DNA from: Desulfosporosinus youngiae DSM 17734
GTDB lineage: Bacteria > Bacillota > Desulfitobacteriia > Desulfitobacteriales > Desulfitobacteriaceae
Length of the DNA: 64,000 nucleotides
Direction of reading: 5' to 3'
Assembly: GCF_000244895.1 (NCBI RefSeq)
Contig: NZ_CM001441.1
Span: forward strand, 1,632,226 to 1,696,225
Both the position numbers and the translations under genes were made by a program. Positions 37,978 to 46,018 of the stretch are shown in pieces (the first letter of the stretch is position 1; every line of letters begins with the position of its first letter). Under the pieces are notes generated by a model. It was not told the origin of the DNA, searched no databases, and saw only the letters and a program-made list of their open reading frames with translations.

Positions 37978-39164
37978 AGGTTGTAGTTGTAGGGGGTAAA
38001 CTTCAGGGGGTTGAGGCGGTCTATTTAGCTAAGAAGGCTGGCTGGAAAGTTGTTCTGGTCGATAAGGATAGTTGGGTTCCGGCCGCAGAACTTTGTGACC
38101 GGTTTTATCCGATGGATGTCACAAACGTTGCAGAGTGGATAGCTTTTCTTAAAAATATTGATCTGATCATTCCTGCGCTGGAGAATCAAGCCGCCTTAGA
38201 CAGCCTTATAAGAAGTGCCAAATCCGCAAATGTGCCGCTGATGTTCGATGAGGGCGCTTATGCCATTTCATCGTCAAAAATCAAGTCTAATGAATTGTTT
38301 GCCCGCATAGGAGTACCTGCGCCAATCCCTTGGCCGGAGTGTGGTTTTCCGCTCATAGTAAAACCATCAGGAGCCAGCGGGAGCAAAGGGGTTGTAAAAC
38401 TCAAGTCCAGTCAGCAATTTCATCGTTTGTTTGAAAAAGGCCTTAAAGATTGGGTAATAGAAGAGTACCTGGAAGGTCCGTCCTATTCGCTGGAGGTTAT
38501 GGGTTTTTCCGGGGTCTACAAAGTATTGCACATTACGGAATTGCATATGGATCAAGTCTATGATTGTAAGCGAGTTGCGGGCTCAGCCCATTTATCGGAT
38601 CAACTCAGAGCAGAGTTTGAGAAGATCGGATTAAGTTTGGCCAAGAATTTGAATTTAAATGGGATTATGGATGTTGAGACAATACTGCATCAAGGACACT
38701 TAAAGGTCCTTGAAATTGATGCGCGTCTTCCCAGCCAAACTCCCATCGCGGTTTATCATGCGACTGGTATTAACATGTTAGAAATTCTGGGGCAAGCCTT
38801 TGTCATCAATCGACCATGGCCGGCTTTTGAGGTCAGCGAAAGACGGGGTGTCATTTTAGAACACATTCGGGTGGAAAATGACAGTCTTGAAGTTTCAGGT
38901 GAACATATTATGTCGGATGTTGGTCCGCTCTATCTTTATCCGGATTTTTTCGGAACCCATGAAGCACTCACTAATTATTTGCCAGGTAAAACGGAGTGGT
39001 CGGCTACCCTGATCATAACAGGAGAAGATCTGAAAGAGGCGTGGGATAAGCGCTGCTCTGTCATTCAAGCGATCCGGAATGAATGGGGTATCCGGCATTA
39101 TGTTGACCGGTATCCTGTGTATGAAGAGGATGATTATCATATCAAATGCGCTTCAGGGAGTTGA
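37974..39164 (+). CDS. pylC: 3-methylornithine-L-lysine ligase
   Basis: 396 residues of the ATP-grasp family. It begins MKVVVVGGKLQGVEAVYLAK, characteristic of PylC. The ATP-grasp part includes PLIVKPSGASGSKGVVKL and the metal-binding VLEIDARLPSQTP. It joins 3-methylornithine to the epsilon-amino group of lysine. Start at ATG 37974 with GGAGGAG upstream, overlapping the end of pylB; an upstream in-frame extension is within pylB and not used. It ends in TGA. Confidence 0.95.
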   Translation: MKVVVVGGKLQGVEAVYLAKKAGWKVVLVDKDSWVPAAELCDRFYPMDVTNVAEWIAFLKNIDLIIPALENQAALDSLIRSAKSANVPLMFDEGAYAISSSKIKSNELFARIGVPAPIPWPECGFPLIVKPSGASGSKGVVKLKSSQQFHRLFEKGLKDWVIEEYLEGPSYSLEVMGFSGVYKVLHITELHMDQVYDCKRVAGSAHLSDQLRAEFEKIGLSLAKNLNLNGIMDVETILHQGHLKVLEIDARLPSQTPIAVYHATGINMLEILGQAFVINRPWPAFEVSERRGVILEHIRVENDSLEVSGEHIMSDVGPLYLYPDFFGTHEALTNYLPGKTEWSATLIITGEDLKEAWDKRCSVIQAIRNEWGIRHYVDRYPVYEEDDYHIKCASGS

Positions 39165-39170
39165 ACCATC

Positions 39171-40007
39171 ATGACACGACTTAAGGAAAAGGATGTTAAC
39201 CAAATAACGGCAGCTTTAGGGGATTATAATGAGGAGCTTGTGAGAACAACGGGATGCTCCTTAAATGAGATAGCCGCCCTGGCTTCCGGTAAGGAGATTG
39301 ATTGTCCCGATAAACAGAATCCGCTCGTGGCTGTAATTCCTATGACCTGCGGCCAGGGGATTATCGAAGGGTTTGTCGAATCCGTAGCCGGGATTATTGC
39401 TTATCTGGGCTTTCAGGCGGTTGTTACGAAAAACAGCGATGCCGGCGGTGTTGCGGAAGCAGTTAAAAAGGGCGCGGATATCTTATTCATGGCTGATGAT
39501 GATCAATTTGTGGCCATTAATATTAGAACAGGTAAGGTTTCTGATAACGGGGAAGCTACCGGCAAAGGATATGTAACTGGCTTGGAGTGCATGTGCCATG
39601 GACTGGAAGGTAAGAAGGTGCTGCTTCTCGGCGCCGGTCCTGTGGGAAGCAGTGCGGCTTTAGCTCTTGTACGTAAGGGGGCGGTGGTAAGTGTTTTTGA
39701 TATAAATATTGCTGCAAGCCAACGTTTGAGCGGCGTGATCGAAGGATTGGGTTTCAGCGTTAATATAGTGACGGATTTAGAGAGCTCATTAGCCGGACAT
39801 CAGATCTTTGTTGATGCATGTCCGGCTGAGAAGGTTATAGACTCCAGGTATATCACGAAGGATACTATGATTGCGGCCCCAGGAATTCCCTTGGGGGTTC
39901 AGGCGGAAGGGTTAAAACAACGACTTACTGACCGGCTGCTTCATGATCCGCTGCAAATCGGAGTAGCCACCATGCTGTGGGAGGTTTTCGAATCACAGAA
40001 ATTGTAG
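39171..40007 (+). CDS. pylD: Pyrrolysine synthase (3-methylornithyl-N6-lysine dehydrogenase)
   Basis: 278 residues. VAVIPMTCGQGIIEGFVESVA and the Rossmann loop KVLLLGAGPVGSSAALAL identify PylD, the NAD-dependent enzyme that oxidises and cyclises the dipeptide to pyrrolysine. It starts 6 bases after pylC. It ends in TAG (40005-40007), and the frame continues open through seven codons into pylSn, so suppression by pyrrolysine would give a fused protein. Confidence 0.95.
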   Translation: MTRLKEKDVNQITAALGDYNEELVRTTGCSLNEIAALASGKEIDCPDKQNPLVAVIPMTCGQGIIEGFVESVAGIIAYLGFQAVVTKNSDAGGVAEAVKKGADILFMADDDQFVAINIRTGKVSDNGEATGKGYVTGLECMCHGLEGKKVLLLGAGPVGSSAALALVRKGAVVSVFDINIAASQRLSGVIEGLGFSVNIVTDLESSLAGHQIFVDACPAEKVIDSRYITKDTMIAAPGIPLGVQAEGLKQRLTDRLLHDPLQIGVATMLWEVFESQKL

Positions 40008-40028
40008 GATGTATTGGAGTTGAAAGAG

Positions 40029-40349
40029 ATGACCATAGATTCGTCGAAAAGGCGTTATTATCGAAAAAACGTGGATTTCTTCAAGTTTGTAGAGAAACTT
40101 AAACTATGGCCCTCGAAAAGCGGGACCTTACATGGCATTAAAAGTATGACCATTAGAGGGAATCGTGCTGAAATCGTAACTCATTGCAATGAATCATTCC
40201 AGACTTACAATTCAAAAAATAGCCGGGCCGCCCGTTGCTTAAGAAATAAATTGTTTTTTAAAGCCTGCAGCAGTTGCCAAATACCCAGCTGGAAACTGGA
40301 AAAATACTCATCCACCTTTGTCAACCAAAGCTACGGGTCCCGTTTATAG
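40029..40349 (+). CDS. pylSn: Pyrrolysyl-tRNA synthetase N-terminal domain, separate subunit
   Basis: 106 residues, rich in basic residues. RRYYRKNVDFFKFVEKLKLWPS, the CNESFQTYNSKNSRAARCLRN block and CSSCQIPSWKLEKYSS match the bacterial PylSn, which binds tRNA-Pyl and assists the catalytic PylSc. ATG 40029 has GGAG 9 bases upstream. The stop is TAG (40347-40349) and lies inside the terminator hairpin. The catalytic pylSc and the tRNA gene pylT, found near pylSn in related bacteria, are not in this window. Confidence 0.9.
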   Translation: MTIDSSKRRYYRKNVDFFKFVEKLKLWPSKSGTLHGIKSMTIRGNRAEIVTHCNESFQTYNSKNSRAARCLRNKLFFKACSSCQIPSWKLEKYSSTFVNQSYGSRL

Positions 40350-40392
40350 GAACACTGGTTACTTTCGATGAAAGTAACCAGTGTTCCTATAA
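40344..40392. terminator. Perfect 23-bp hairpin ending the pyl operon
   Basis: TTATAGGAACACTGGTTACT plus TTC pairs exactly with its complement across a GAT loop, followed by TTTTAAG. The pylSn amber stop is within the 5' arm. Confidence 0.85.
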
Positions 40393-40408
40393 TTTTAAGT
40401 TGCGGCTA

Positions 40409-40424
40409 TGACTCAAATAAGTCA
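40409..40424. promoter_or_regulatory. Dyad upstream of the microcompartment promoter, possible activator site
   Basis: TGACTCAAATAAGTCA, a TGACT-N6-AGTCA dyad about 85-100 bases upstream of the -24/-12 promoter, the usual place for a sigma-54 activator site. A related TTGAGACTCA follows at 40426-40435. Similar dyads occur at 52650 and 52681. Confidence 0.5.
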
Positions 40425-40506
40425 ATTGAGACTCAGGTTTGCGGTTATTCCCGGCCTTAAAACCTGCTTATTTTGTTAGGTACCTTTAAATAGGGAGTAT
40501 TTTTAA

Positions 40507-40524
40507 ATGGCATAATTTTTGCAT
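40507..40524 (+). promoter_or_regulatory. Sigma-54 promoter of the ethanolamine microcompartment operon
   Basis: ATGGCATAATTTTTGCAT, with GG (40509-40510) and GC (40521-40522) 10 bases apart. Predicted start near 40534, 42 bases before the first shell-protein gene. Confidence 0.8.
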
Positions 40525-40575
40525 AATAGATTTGTAGATTTCAAAAAGCATGATTTGTGAAAGGAGAAAACATAA

Positions 40576-40899
40576 ATGGCTATAAGAGCGGATCTCGTAG
40601 CATTAGGAATGGTAGAAACCAGAGGAGTCGTAGGGGCCATTGAAGCGGCTGATGCCATGGTCAAAGCAGCTAATGTCACCCTGATAGGGAAAGTTAAAGT
40701 AGGAGGAGCCTTAGTTACTGTTATGGTGCGAGGAGATGTCGGAGCCGTTAAAGCCGCGGTTGATGCCGGAGCAGCCGCAGCGGAACGTGTCGGAGAGCTT
40801 GTCAGTTGTCACGTCATTCCCCGCCCCCATCAAGAACTCGAGGCAATCCTTCCTGCATTACCGGCCAATGAAGAAAAGCCGAAGAATAAAAACGTCTAG
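40576..40899 (+). CDS. eutM: Microcompartment hexameric shell protein (BMC-H, EutM/PduA type)
   Basis: 107 residues, one BMC domain: [26 protein letters not shown], then [24 protein letters not shown] and [15 protein letters not shown]. Forms the hexagonal facets of the shell. First gene of the operon, with ribosome site GAAAGGAG. A second BMC-H gene lies at 43266; the two differ mainly near the pore and C-terminus. Confidence 0.95.
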   Translation: MAIRADLVALGMVETRGVVGAIEAADAMVKAANVTLIGKVKVGGALVTVMVRGDVGAVKAAVDAGAAAAERVGELVSCHVIPRPHQELEAILPALPANEEKPKNKNV

Positions 40900-40955
40900 A
40901 ACGGCAGTAATTCGTCGGAACTAAAAAGGTCCCGGCATTAATAGGGAGGGTAACC

Positions 40956-41603
40956 ATGATAGAACCCATTAAGCCCAAAGTATTAGCCGTTAGATTAATA
41001 CCTAATGTGGCCCCGGATTTTGCGGAAAAATTAGGACTCACGGGTTACCAGCGATCGATTGGCATGATCACAGCTGACATTGATGATGCGGCCTACGTAG
41101 CATTAGACGAAGCCACCAAAAAGGCCGAAGTGGAAGTAGTGTATGCTAAAAGCTTCTATTGCGGAGCGGCACGTGCCTCAGGGCCATTATCCGGAGAAAT
41201 CATCGGAATCTTAGCCGGTCAAAACCCCGCTGAAGTACGGGCTGGGGTTGACGCCTGCATAGATCACCTGGAAAACGAATGTTTCTTCTATACCTGTGAC
41301 GGAGGAAAAACAGCCTGGTTCCCGCATACCGTTTCCCGAACAGGAAGTTACCTTTCTAAAATTGCGGGAATTCAAGAGGGAGAACCGCTCTCCTACCTCA
41401 TCGCACCGCCGATCGAAGCTATGTATGGCTTAGATGCCGCGTTAAAAGCTGCCGAAGTCACCATGAAGGCCTTTTACGGACCTCCAACTGAGACGAACTT
41501 TGGCGGTGGGCTGCTGACCGGGTCGCAGAGCGCGTGCAGATCCGCCTGCGAGGCCTTCCAACGCTCAGTCATTGATGTTGTGGAAAATGGTCTGAACTAT
41601 TAG
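40956..41603 (+). CDS. eutL: Microcompartment trimeric shell protein EutL
   Basis: 215 residues with two fused, permuted BMC domains. IKPKVLAVRLIPNVAPDFAEKL, SFYCGAARASGPLSGEIIGIL and the late NFGGGLLTGSQSACRSAC are EutL signatures. The pseudohexameric trimer has a gated pore and binds ethanolamine in homologues. The presence of EutL, rather than PduB, assigns this as an ethanolamine-type compartment. The gene ends with two stop codons in tandem, TAG TGA. Confidence 0.95.
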   Translation: MIEPIKPKVLAVRLIPNVAPDFAEKLGLTGYQRSIGMITADIDDAAYVALDEATKKAEVEVVYAKSFYCGAARASGPLSGEIIGILAGQNPAEVRAGVDACIDHLENECFFYTCDGGKTAWFPHTVSRTGSYLSKIAGIQEGEPLSYLIAPPIEAMYGLDAALKAAEVTMKAFYGPPTETNFGGGLLTGSQSACRSACEAFQRSVIDVVENGLNY

Positions 41604-41627
41604 TGAATGAGGAGGTGGGACTTCGTA

Positions 41628-43115
41628 ATGGAACTTGATCGTGACTTATGTTCCTTACAGGAAGCCCGAAATTTAGTGCGGGATGCCAGAAAAGCCCAGG
41701 AAGCTCTTATGAACTTCACACAAGAACAAGTCGACAAAATCATCGACATGATGCGGGAAGCAGGAGAAGCTAACGCAGCGCGCCTGGCCATGATGGCCGT
41801 CTCCGAAACGGGAATGGGAAATTACAATGATAAATGCTTTAAGAACTATTTTGCTTCCCGAACTCTCTATGACTTCATAAAACCTATGAAAACAGTCGGA
41901 ATAATTCGAGAAGACCACGACCGGAAGCTATGGGAAATAGCCGAACCTGTAGGTGTCATCGCAGGAATTATTCCTACGACCAATCCCACCTCAACCGTTA
42001 TTTACAAAGCGATGATAGCCCTTAAATCCCGCAATGCCATCGTCTTCTCTCCGCACCCTGGCGCCGTACGCTGTACAAATGAAGCTGCGAAAATCATGCA
42101 TCAGGCAGCGATAGCCGCGGGTGCCCCCGAAGGGGTCATAGGGTGTATCACGAATGTTTCAATGGGCGCCACTAACGAACTTATGAAACACCCAAGTGTA
42201 GCCATGATTCTGGCAACCGGGGGAAGTCCCCTGGTCAAAGCTGCCTACAGCAGCGGCAAACCGGCCCTGGGCGTCGGCCCTGGAAATGTACCTGCCTTTG
42301 TGGAAAGAAGTGCCGATTTGCCGAAAGCCGCGGAATACATCGTCCTGGGAAAAACCTTTGATAACGGAACTATCTGCGCGTCTGAGCAAGCTGTTGTCGT
42401 CGAAGAATGTATCGCTGACGAACTTATATCTCATCTCAAACGACAGGGTGCCCATTTCCTCGATCCCGAGGAAGTAAATAAAGTCTCCAATGTCGTTATG
42501 TCAGCGAACGGAGGAGTTAATCCCAAAGTCGTGGGAAAAGAGCCCAAATTCATAGCCCAGCTCGCGGGAATTGTCATCCCGGATCAAACAAAATGCTTAG
42601 TGGCCCCATTGTCGGGGGTCGGACCTCAGTGGCCTTTATCTTATGAAAAGCTCACCACCGTCTTGGGCTTTTACAGGGTGGCAGATTGGCATGAAGGCTG
42701 CGAACGCTGCTTCCAACTCTTAGAAGCAGGCGGAGTGGGACACAGTCTTGCCATGCATTGCAATAACCAGGAGGTCATTCGCGAGTTTGCCCTCAAGAAA
42801 CCAGTCAACCGATTGCTTATTAACACCCCGGCGTCCATGGGAGGAGTCGGAGCAAGCACCGGATTATCGCCATCCTTTACCTTAGGGTGTGGAACTTGGG
42901 CGGGTTCAAGCGTTTCAGAAAACGTGACCCCACTTCACCTGATCAATATTAAGCGAGTAGCCTGGCATCAAGGGATACCTGAACGCAAAACCATGCAGCC
43001 CATGGGCGTTGCAGGAATCTGGGAAAAGCCGCAGGCCCAACAACTAAACCAACAAGTTGATGCCCGATTATTAAAAGAAATTATTGACAAAGTCCTGCAG
43101 CATTTAAATGTATAA
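41628..43115 (+). CDS. eutE: Acetaldehyde dehydrogenase (CoA-acylating), microcompartment type
   Basis: 495 residues of the aldehyde dehydrogenase superfamily, CoA-acylating branch. The nucleophile is Cys250 in DNGTICASEQAVV; GVIAGIIPTTNPTSTVIYKA is the cofactor region. It turns acetaldehyde, CoA and NAD into acetyl-CoA inside the shell. The N-terminal helix and EEARNLV-like segment (EARNLVRDARKAQEALMNF) may serve as an encapsulation signal. Start at ATG 41628, 8 bases after GAGGAGGTGGG. No alcohol dehydrogenase (EutG) gene accompanies it. Confidence 0.94.
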   Translation: MELDRDLCSLQEARNLVRDARKAQEALMNFTQEQVDKIIDMMREAGEANAARLAMMAVSETGMGNYNDKCFKNYFASRTLYDFIKPMKTVGIIREDHDRKLWEIAEPVGVIAGIIPTTNPTSTVIYKAMIALKSRNAIVFSPHPGAVRCTNEAAKIMHQAAIAAGAPEGVIGCITNVSMGATNELMKHPSVAMILATGGSPLVKAAYSSGKPALGVGPGNVPAFVERSADLPKAAEYIVLGKTFDNGTICASEQAVVVEECIADELISHLKRQGAHFLDPEEVNKVSNVVMSANGGVNPKVVGKEPKFIAQLAGIVIPDQTKCLVAPLSGVGPQWPLSYEKLTTVLGFYRVADWHEGCERCFQLLEAGGVGHSLAMHCNNQEVIREFALKKPVNRLLINTPASMGGVGASTGLSPSFTLGCGTWAGSSVSENVTPLHLINIKRVAWHQGIPERKTMQPMGVAGIWEKPQAQQLNQQVDARLLKEIIDKVLQHLNV

Positions 43116-43265
43116 CATTTAAATGTTAACAGAAGGTTTTAAGATGAAGAGTTTGATCAAAGTTCAGCGATCAGGGTCATAAAGCTTGGATCAAACACTT
43201 AGGAATTGAGCATAATTCCCAAAACGCGAACATGGGATAGAAGAACATAATAGGGAGGAAAAAAG

Positions 43266-43577
43266 ATGGCACAAGATCGTAGTGTAGTAGCACTTGGCAT
43301 GGTTGAAACAAAAGGACTAATCCCAGCGATCGAAGCAGCGGATCAAATGTTAAAGGCGGCGAATGTGACCCTGTGTGGAAAAGAGCATGTCTCCGGAGGA
43401 CTCGTCTCAGTCATGGTCCGGGGAGATGTCGGAGCAGTCAAGGCAGCCGTAGACGCAGGAGCCGCAGCAGCCCAGCGGGTCGGAGCACTCCTCAGTGTGC
43501 ATGTTATACCACGCCCTCATCAGGACGTTGAGTACATTTTACCAGTCGGTGACAACAAAGGTTATGGAGATAAATAG
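43266..43577 (+). CDS. Second BMC-H shell protein
   Basis: 103 residues, single BMC domain ([56 protein letters not shown]). Close to EutM at 40576, probably an in-locus duplication that gives shell facets with a different pore. The ribosome site AGGGAGG precedes it, and a 150-base gap with no promoter that I can recognise separates it from eutE. Confidence 0.95.
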   Translation: MAQDRSVVALGMVETKGLIPAIEAADQMLKAANVTLCGKEHVSGGLVSVMVRGDVGAVKAAVDAGAAAAQRVGALLSVHVIPRPHQDVEYILPVGDNKGYGDK

Positions 43578-43622
43578 TTCTCTTTCATCTGATCTCCGAC
43601 TTCTGTGGAGGGAGTTGAGGAA

Positions 43623-44945
43623 TTGATCGTAACTGAGCAAGAACTAAGAGCCAATTGGCATAAAACTAAGGATAAACTAATCAAATTACCTCCTGGAAGT
43701 GTGATTACCCCGTCCGCCAGGGACTTTATCCGCTCCAAAGGAATCGATGTTCAAATCGAAGGAAACGGACTTGTAAACCAATTCAACGGGTACAGGCGTT
43801 TCAATGAAAAACCCAGCCCGGCATCGGAACGACAAACCCGGAACGGCCAGGGCATCAAACCGGAACACATGACCCATTTGCGCTCAGGGGACTTAGTCAC
43901 TAAAGTCCACCCGGTCGTCGCCTACCGAGGACAACTGGACCTCTTTCAATGTGAAATCGTTGAAGCCCAGGTCTTCTTTCAGCAAAAAGGGGAAGTCAAG
44001 CTAATTCAATACTTAGATGAGATCGCTGCTTTTGCCAGGCAAATAATGGTCAGTGAAGTTAAAGAAGAACCTTTTCACTGGGAAACCCTCATCGGCCTAA
44101 ATCCCCAAGAACTCCGGGAACGATCCCATCATCCTAAAAAGTATTTCGGGATCGAACACACCCCTTTAAGCTACACCAACGGGAGTATCGTAGCAAAACT
44201 ACATCATTTAAGAGCAAAGTGCCGGGAAGTTGAACTCTATGCCAACCGAGCGTTCACTGATGAGACAGGAGGCTGCAGACGAACGGACCTCATCCAAGCC
44301 TTAAACCGGCTTTCCAGTGCCTTTTATATCCTGGCTTGTGAAGTTCAAGGTCGGAAAGATCAAGATCCAGCCGGGAAAACCGTTCCCATAGGGATCTCAA
44401 ACCGGCACGTCCATCTCTCACAGGACGATTTACGAGCATTGTTTGGAGAAGACCATGAATTAACCTTCCAAAAAGCCCTTTCCCAACCGGACCAATTCGC
44501 CGCCAAAGAAACCGTCACCCTAGTAGGTCCTAAAGGACGATTTGAAAATGTGCGCATCCTTGGCCCCGTGAGAAAAAGCACCCAAGCGGAACTCAGCGTC
44601 ACAGATTGTTTTAAACTGGGGATTAAACCCGTTATAAGAGACTCAGGCCGGCATGAAGGAACTCCGGGTCTAAAGATCCTGGGTCCGGTCGGCAACGTCG
44701 AGCTTGAAGCCGGCGTCATAGTAGCCGGCAGGCATATTCATCTCCACACTGACGATGCCAGAGATTGGTCTTTAAAGGATGGAGACCGGGTGCGCGTAAA
44801 AGTCGAAAGCCAACGGCCGACGATCTATGAAGATGTGTTGATTCGGGTCAGTAACCAATACCATAAAGAAATGCACCTGGATCTTGATGAAGCCAATGCG
44901 GCTCTCATCGATTCAAAGAGCCTGGGAAAACTCATGGGGGTATAA
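43623..44945 (+). CDS. Fusion of EutT-like cobalamin adenosyltransferase and PduL phosphotransacylase
   Basis: 440 residues. Residues about 1-235 resemble EutT: IVTEQELRANW, VITPSARDFIRSKGIDV, HPKKYFGIEHTPLSY and LRAKCREVELYANRAF. Residues about 245-440 are PduL: VPIGISNRHVHLSQDDLRALFG, a mid VVAGRHIH-type His motif (VIVAGRHIHLHTDDA) and YHKEMHLDLDEANAA. One chain would both make adenosylcobalamin for EutBC and convert acetyl-CoA to acetyl-phosphate. The HX11CCX2C metal motif of enterobacterial EutT is not present. Start at TTG 43623 with GGAGGGA 9 bases upstream. Confidence 0.88.
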   Translation: MIVTEQELRANWHKTKDKLIKLPPGSVITPSARDFIRSKGIDVQIEGNGLVNQFNGYRRFNEKPSPASERQTRNGQGIKPEHMTHLRSGDLVTKVHPVVAYRGQLDLFQCEIVEAQVFFQQKGEVKLIQYLDEIAAFARQIMVSEVKEEPFHWETLIGLNPQELRERSHHPKKYFGIEHTPLSYTNGSIVAKLHHLRAKCREVELYANRAFTDETGGCRRTDLIQALNRLSSAFYILACEVQGRKDQDPAGKTVPIGISNRHVHLSQDDLRALFGEDHELTFQKALSQPDQFAAKETVTLVGPKGRFENVRILGPVRKSTQAELSVTDCFKLGIKPVIRDSGRHEGTPGLKILGPVGNVELEAGVIVAGRHIHLHTDDARDWSLKDGDRVRVKVESQRPTIYEDVLIRVSNQYHKEMHLDLDEANAALIDSKSLGKLMGV

Positions 44946-44948
44946 ACC

Positions 44949-45710
44949 ATGAATGAAGAACTAATCAGCCAAATCGTGCACCGTATCCTCTCAGACCCTT
45001 CCCTGCAAGGGCTGCTGTATGGAAATAGCAGTACGGAAGGTGACAGAGCAAATAAATCCGAAGCCTTAGTTCTCTTAAACTATGCTCCAGATTTTCCGCG
45101 TGTCCTGAAATCAGTTCGGCGGCGCTGGGGAGCAGATTACAGCCTTAACATCCTGCCCAGTGACCAGGTTTATAGAGTCAAACCGGACCTGCTTGCCGGC
45201 ATGACCTGGATTGGGGCTGAAGACGCCTTGGCTAAGTCAGACTGGAAAAAACTAATTTTGCCCGCGTGTTCTCCGAATACCTTGGCAAAAGCTGCCTTAG
45301 GGATACGAGATAACCCCATCTGTGAGATGATTGGCCGTGGGATAAGCAATGGAAATTCCATTGAGTTAGTGACGGAGTATCTTGGCTTGAACGCCCAAAC
45401 CCCTTTGGCCTATAGAGAGCTCTATGAAGGATATATTCAGAAGCTTCAATCTTACGGCGTAATAGTGTCGGCGACTTTAGAAGCAGGATGTCCATTTTCA
45501 TCCATACCCGCCTCTTTTGAAGAAAGTACTTCCCCGCGTGAGGAGATCAGCTTCGCAAAGAGGTTCCTTGGAGACAAACAAGCCTATGGATTTCCGGAAG
45601 AGTCGAGAATTCTTGTGAGGCCAGGGACCGTCATCTCCCCTCTCGCCCGAGATACCCTTAAGCTGCGCCGGATTGAGCTGTGTATAGAGAAGGAGGAGGG
45701 AAGCCGATGA
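44949..45710 (+). CDS. Microcompartment-associated flavoprotein-like protein
   Basis: 253 residues. KLILPACSPNTLAKAALGIRD resembles the flavin-binding segment of HFCD-type flavoproteins, and a late VRPGTVISPLARDTLKLRRIEL recalls the short 'TPSAR' module of EutT and EutQ. Proteins like this occur in several microcompartment loci and have no settled function; a redox role with PduS is possible. It starts 3 bases after the previous gene and overlaps eutN (ATGA), so it is tightly coupled. Confidence 0.65.
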   Translation: MNEELISQIVHRILSDPSLQGLLYGNSSTEGDRANKSEALVLLNYAPDFPRVLKSVRRRWGADYSLNILPSDQVYRVKPDLLAGMTWIGAEDALAKSDWKKLILPACSPNTLAKAALGIRDNPICEMIGRGISNGNSIELVTEYLGLNAQTPLAYRELYEGYIQKLQSYGVIVSATLEAGCPFSSIPASFEESTSPREEISFAKRFLGDKQAYGFPEESRILVRPGTVISPLARDTLKLRRIELCIEKEEGSR

Positions 45711-46000
45711 TCTTAGCCCGCGTCATTGGAAATGTCTGGTCAACCCGAAAAGAAGAATCCCTGCGAGGCTTGAAGTTTCTCGTCGTTCAACCTGTTACCC
45801 TCACTTATCATGAAGATGGAACACCAAGACTTCGGGAATTTGGAAATTCCCTGATTGCAGCGGATCAAATTGGTGCGGGAGAAGACGAAATCGTCATGGT
45901 AGCCAGCGGTTCCTCAGCCAGACAGAGTCTTGTGAACCATAACATTCCCATTGATGCCGCTATCGTAGGCATTATTGATAAAGAAACCTTTGAAGTGTGA
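45707..46000 (+). CDS. eutN: Microcompartment pentameric vertex protein
   Basis: 97 residues of the EutN/CcmL (BMC-P) family: ARVIGNVWSTRKEESLRGLKF, a middle LIAADQIGAGEDEIVMVASGSSAR and the terminal IDAAIVGIIDKETFEV. It closes the vertices of the shell. Start at ATG 45707 overlapping the previous stop; the strong ribosome site AAGGAGGAGG lies inside the upstream gene. Confidence 0.96.
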   Translation: MILARVIGNVWSTRKEESLRGLKFLVVQPVTLTYHEDGTPRLREFGNSLIAADQIGAGEDEIVMVASGSSARQSLVNHNIPIDAAIVGIIDKETFEV

Positions 46001-46018
46001 GCTTAAGCAGGTGAAAAA

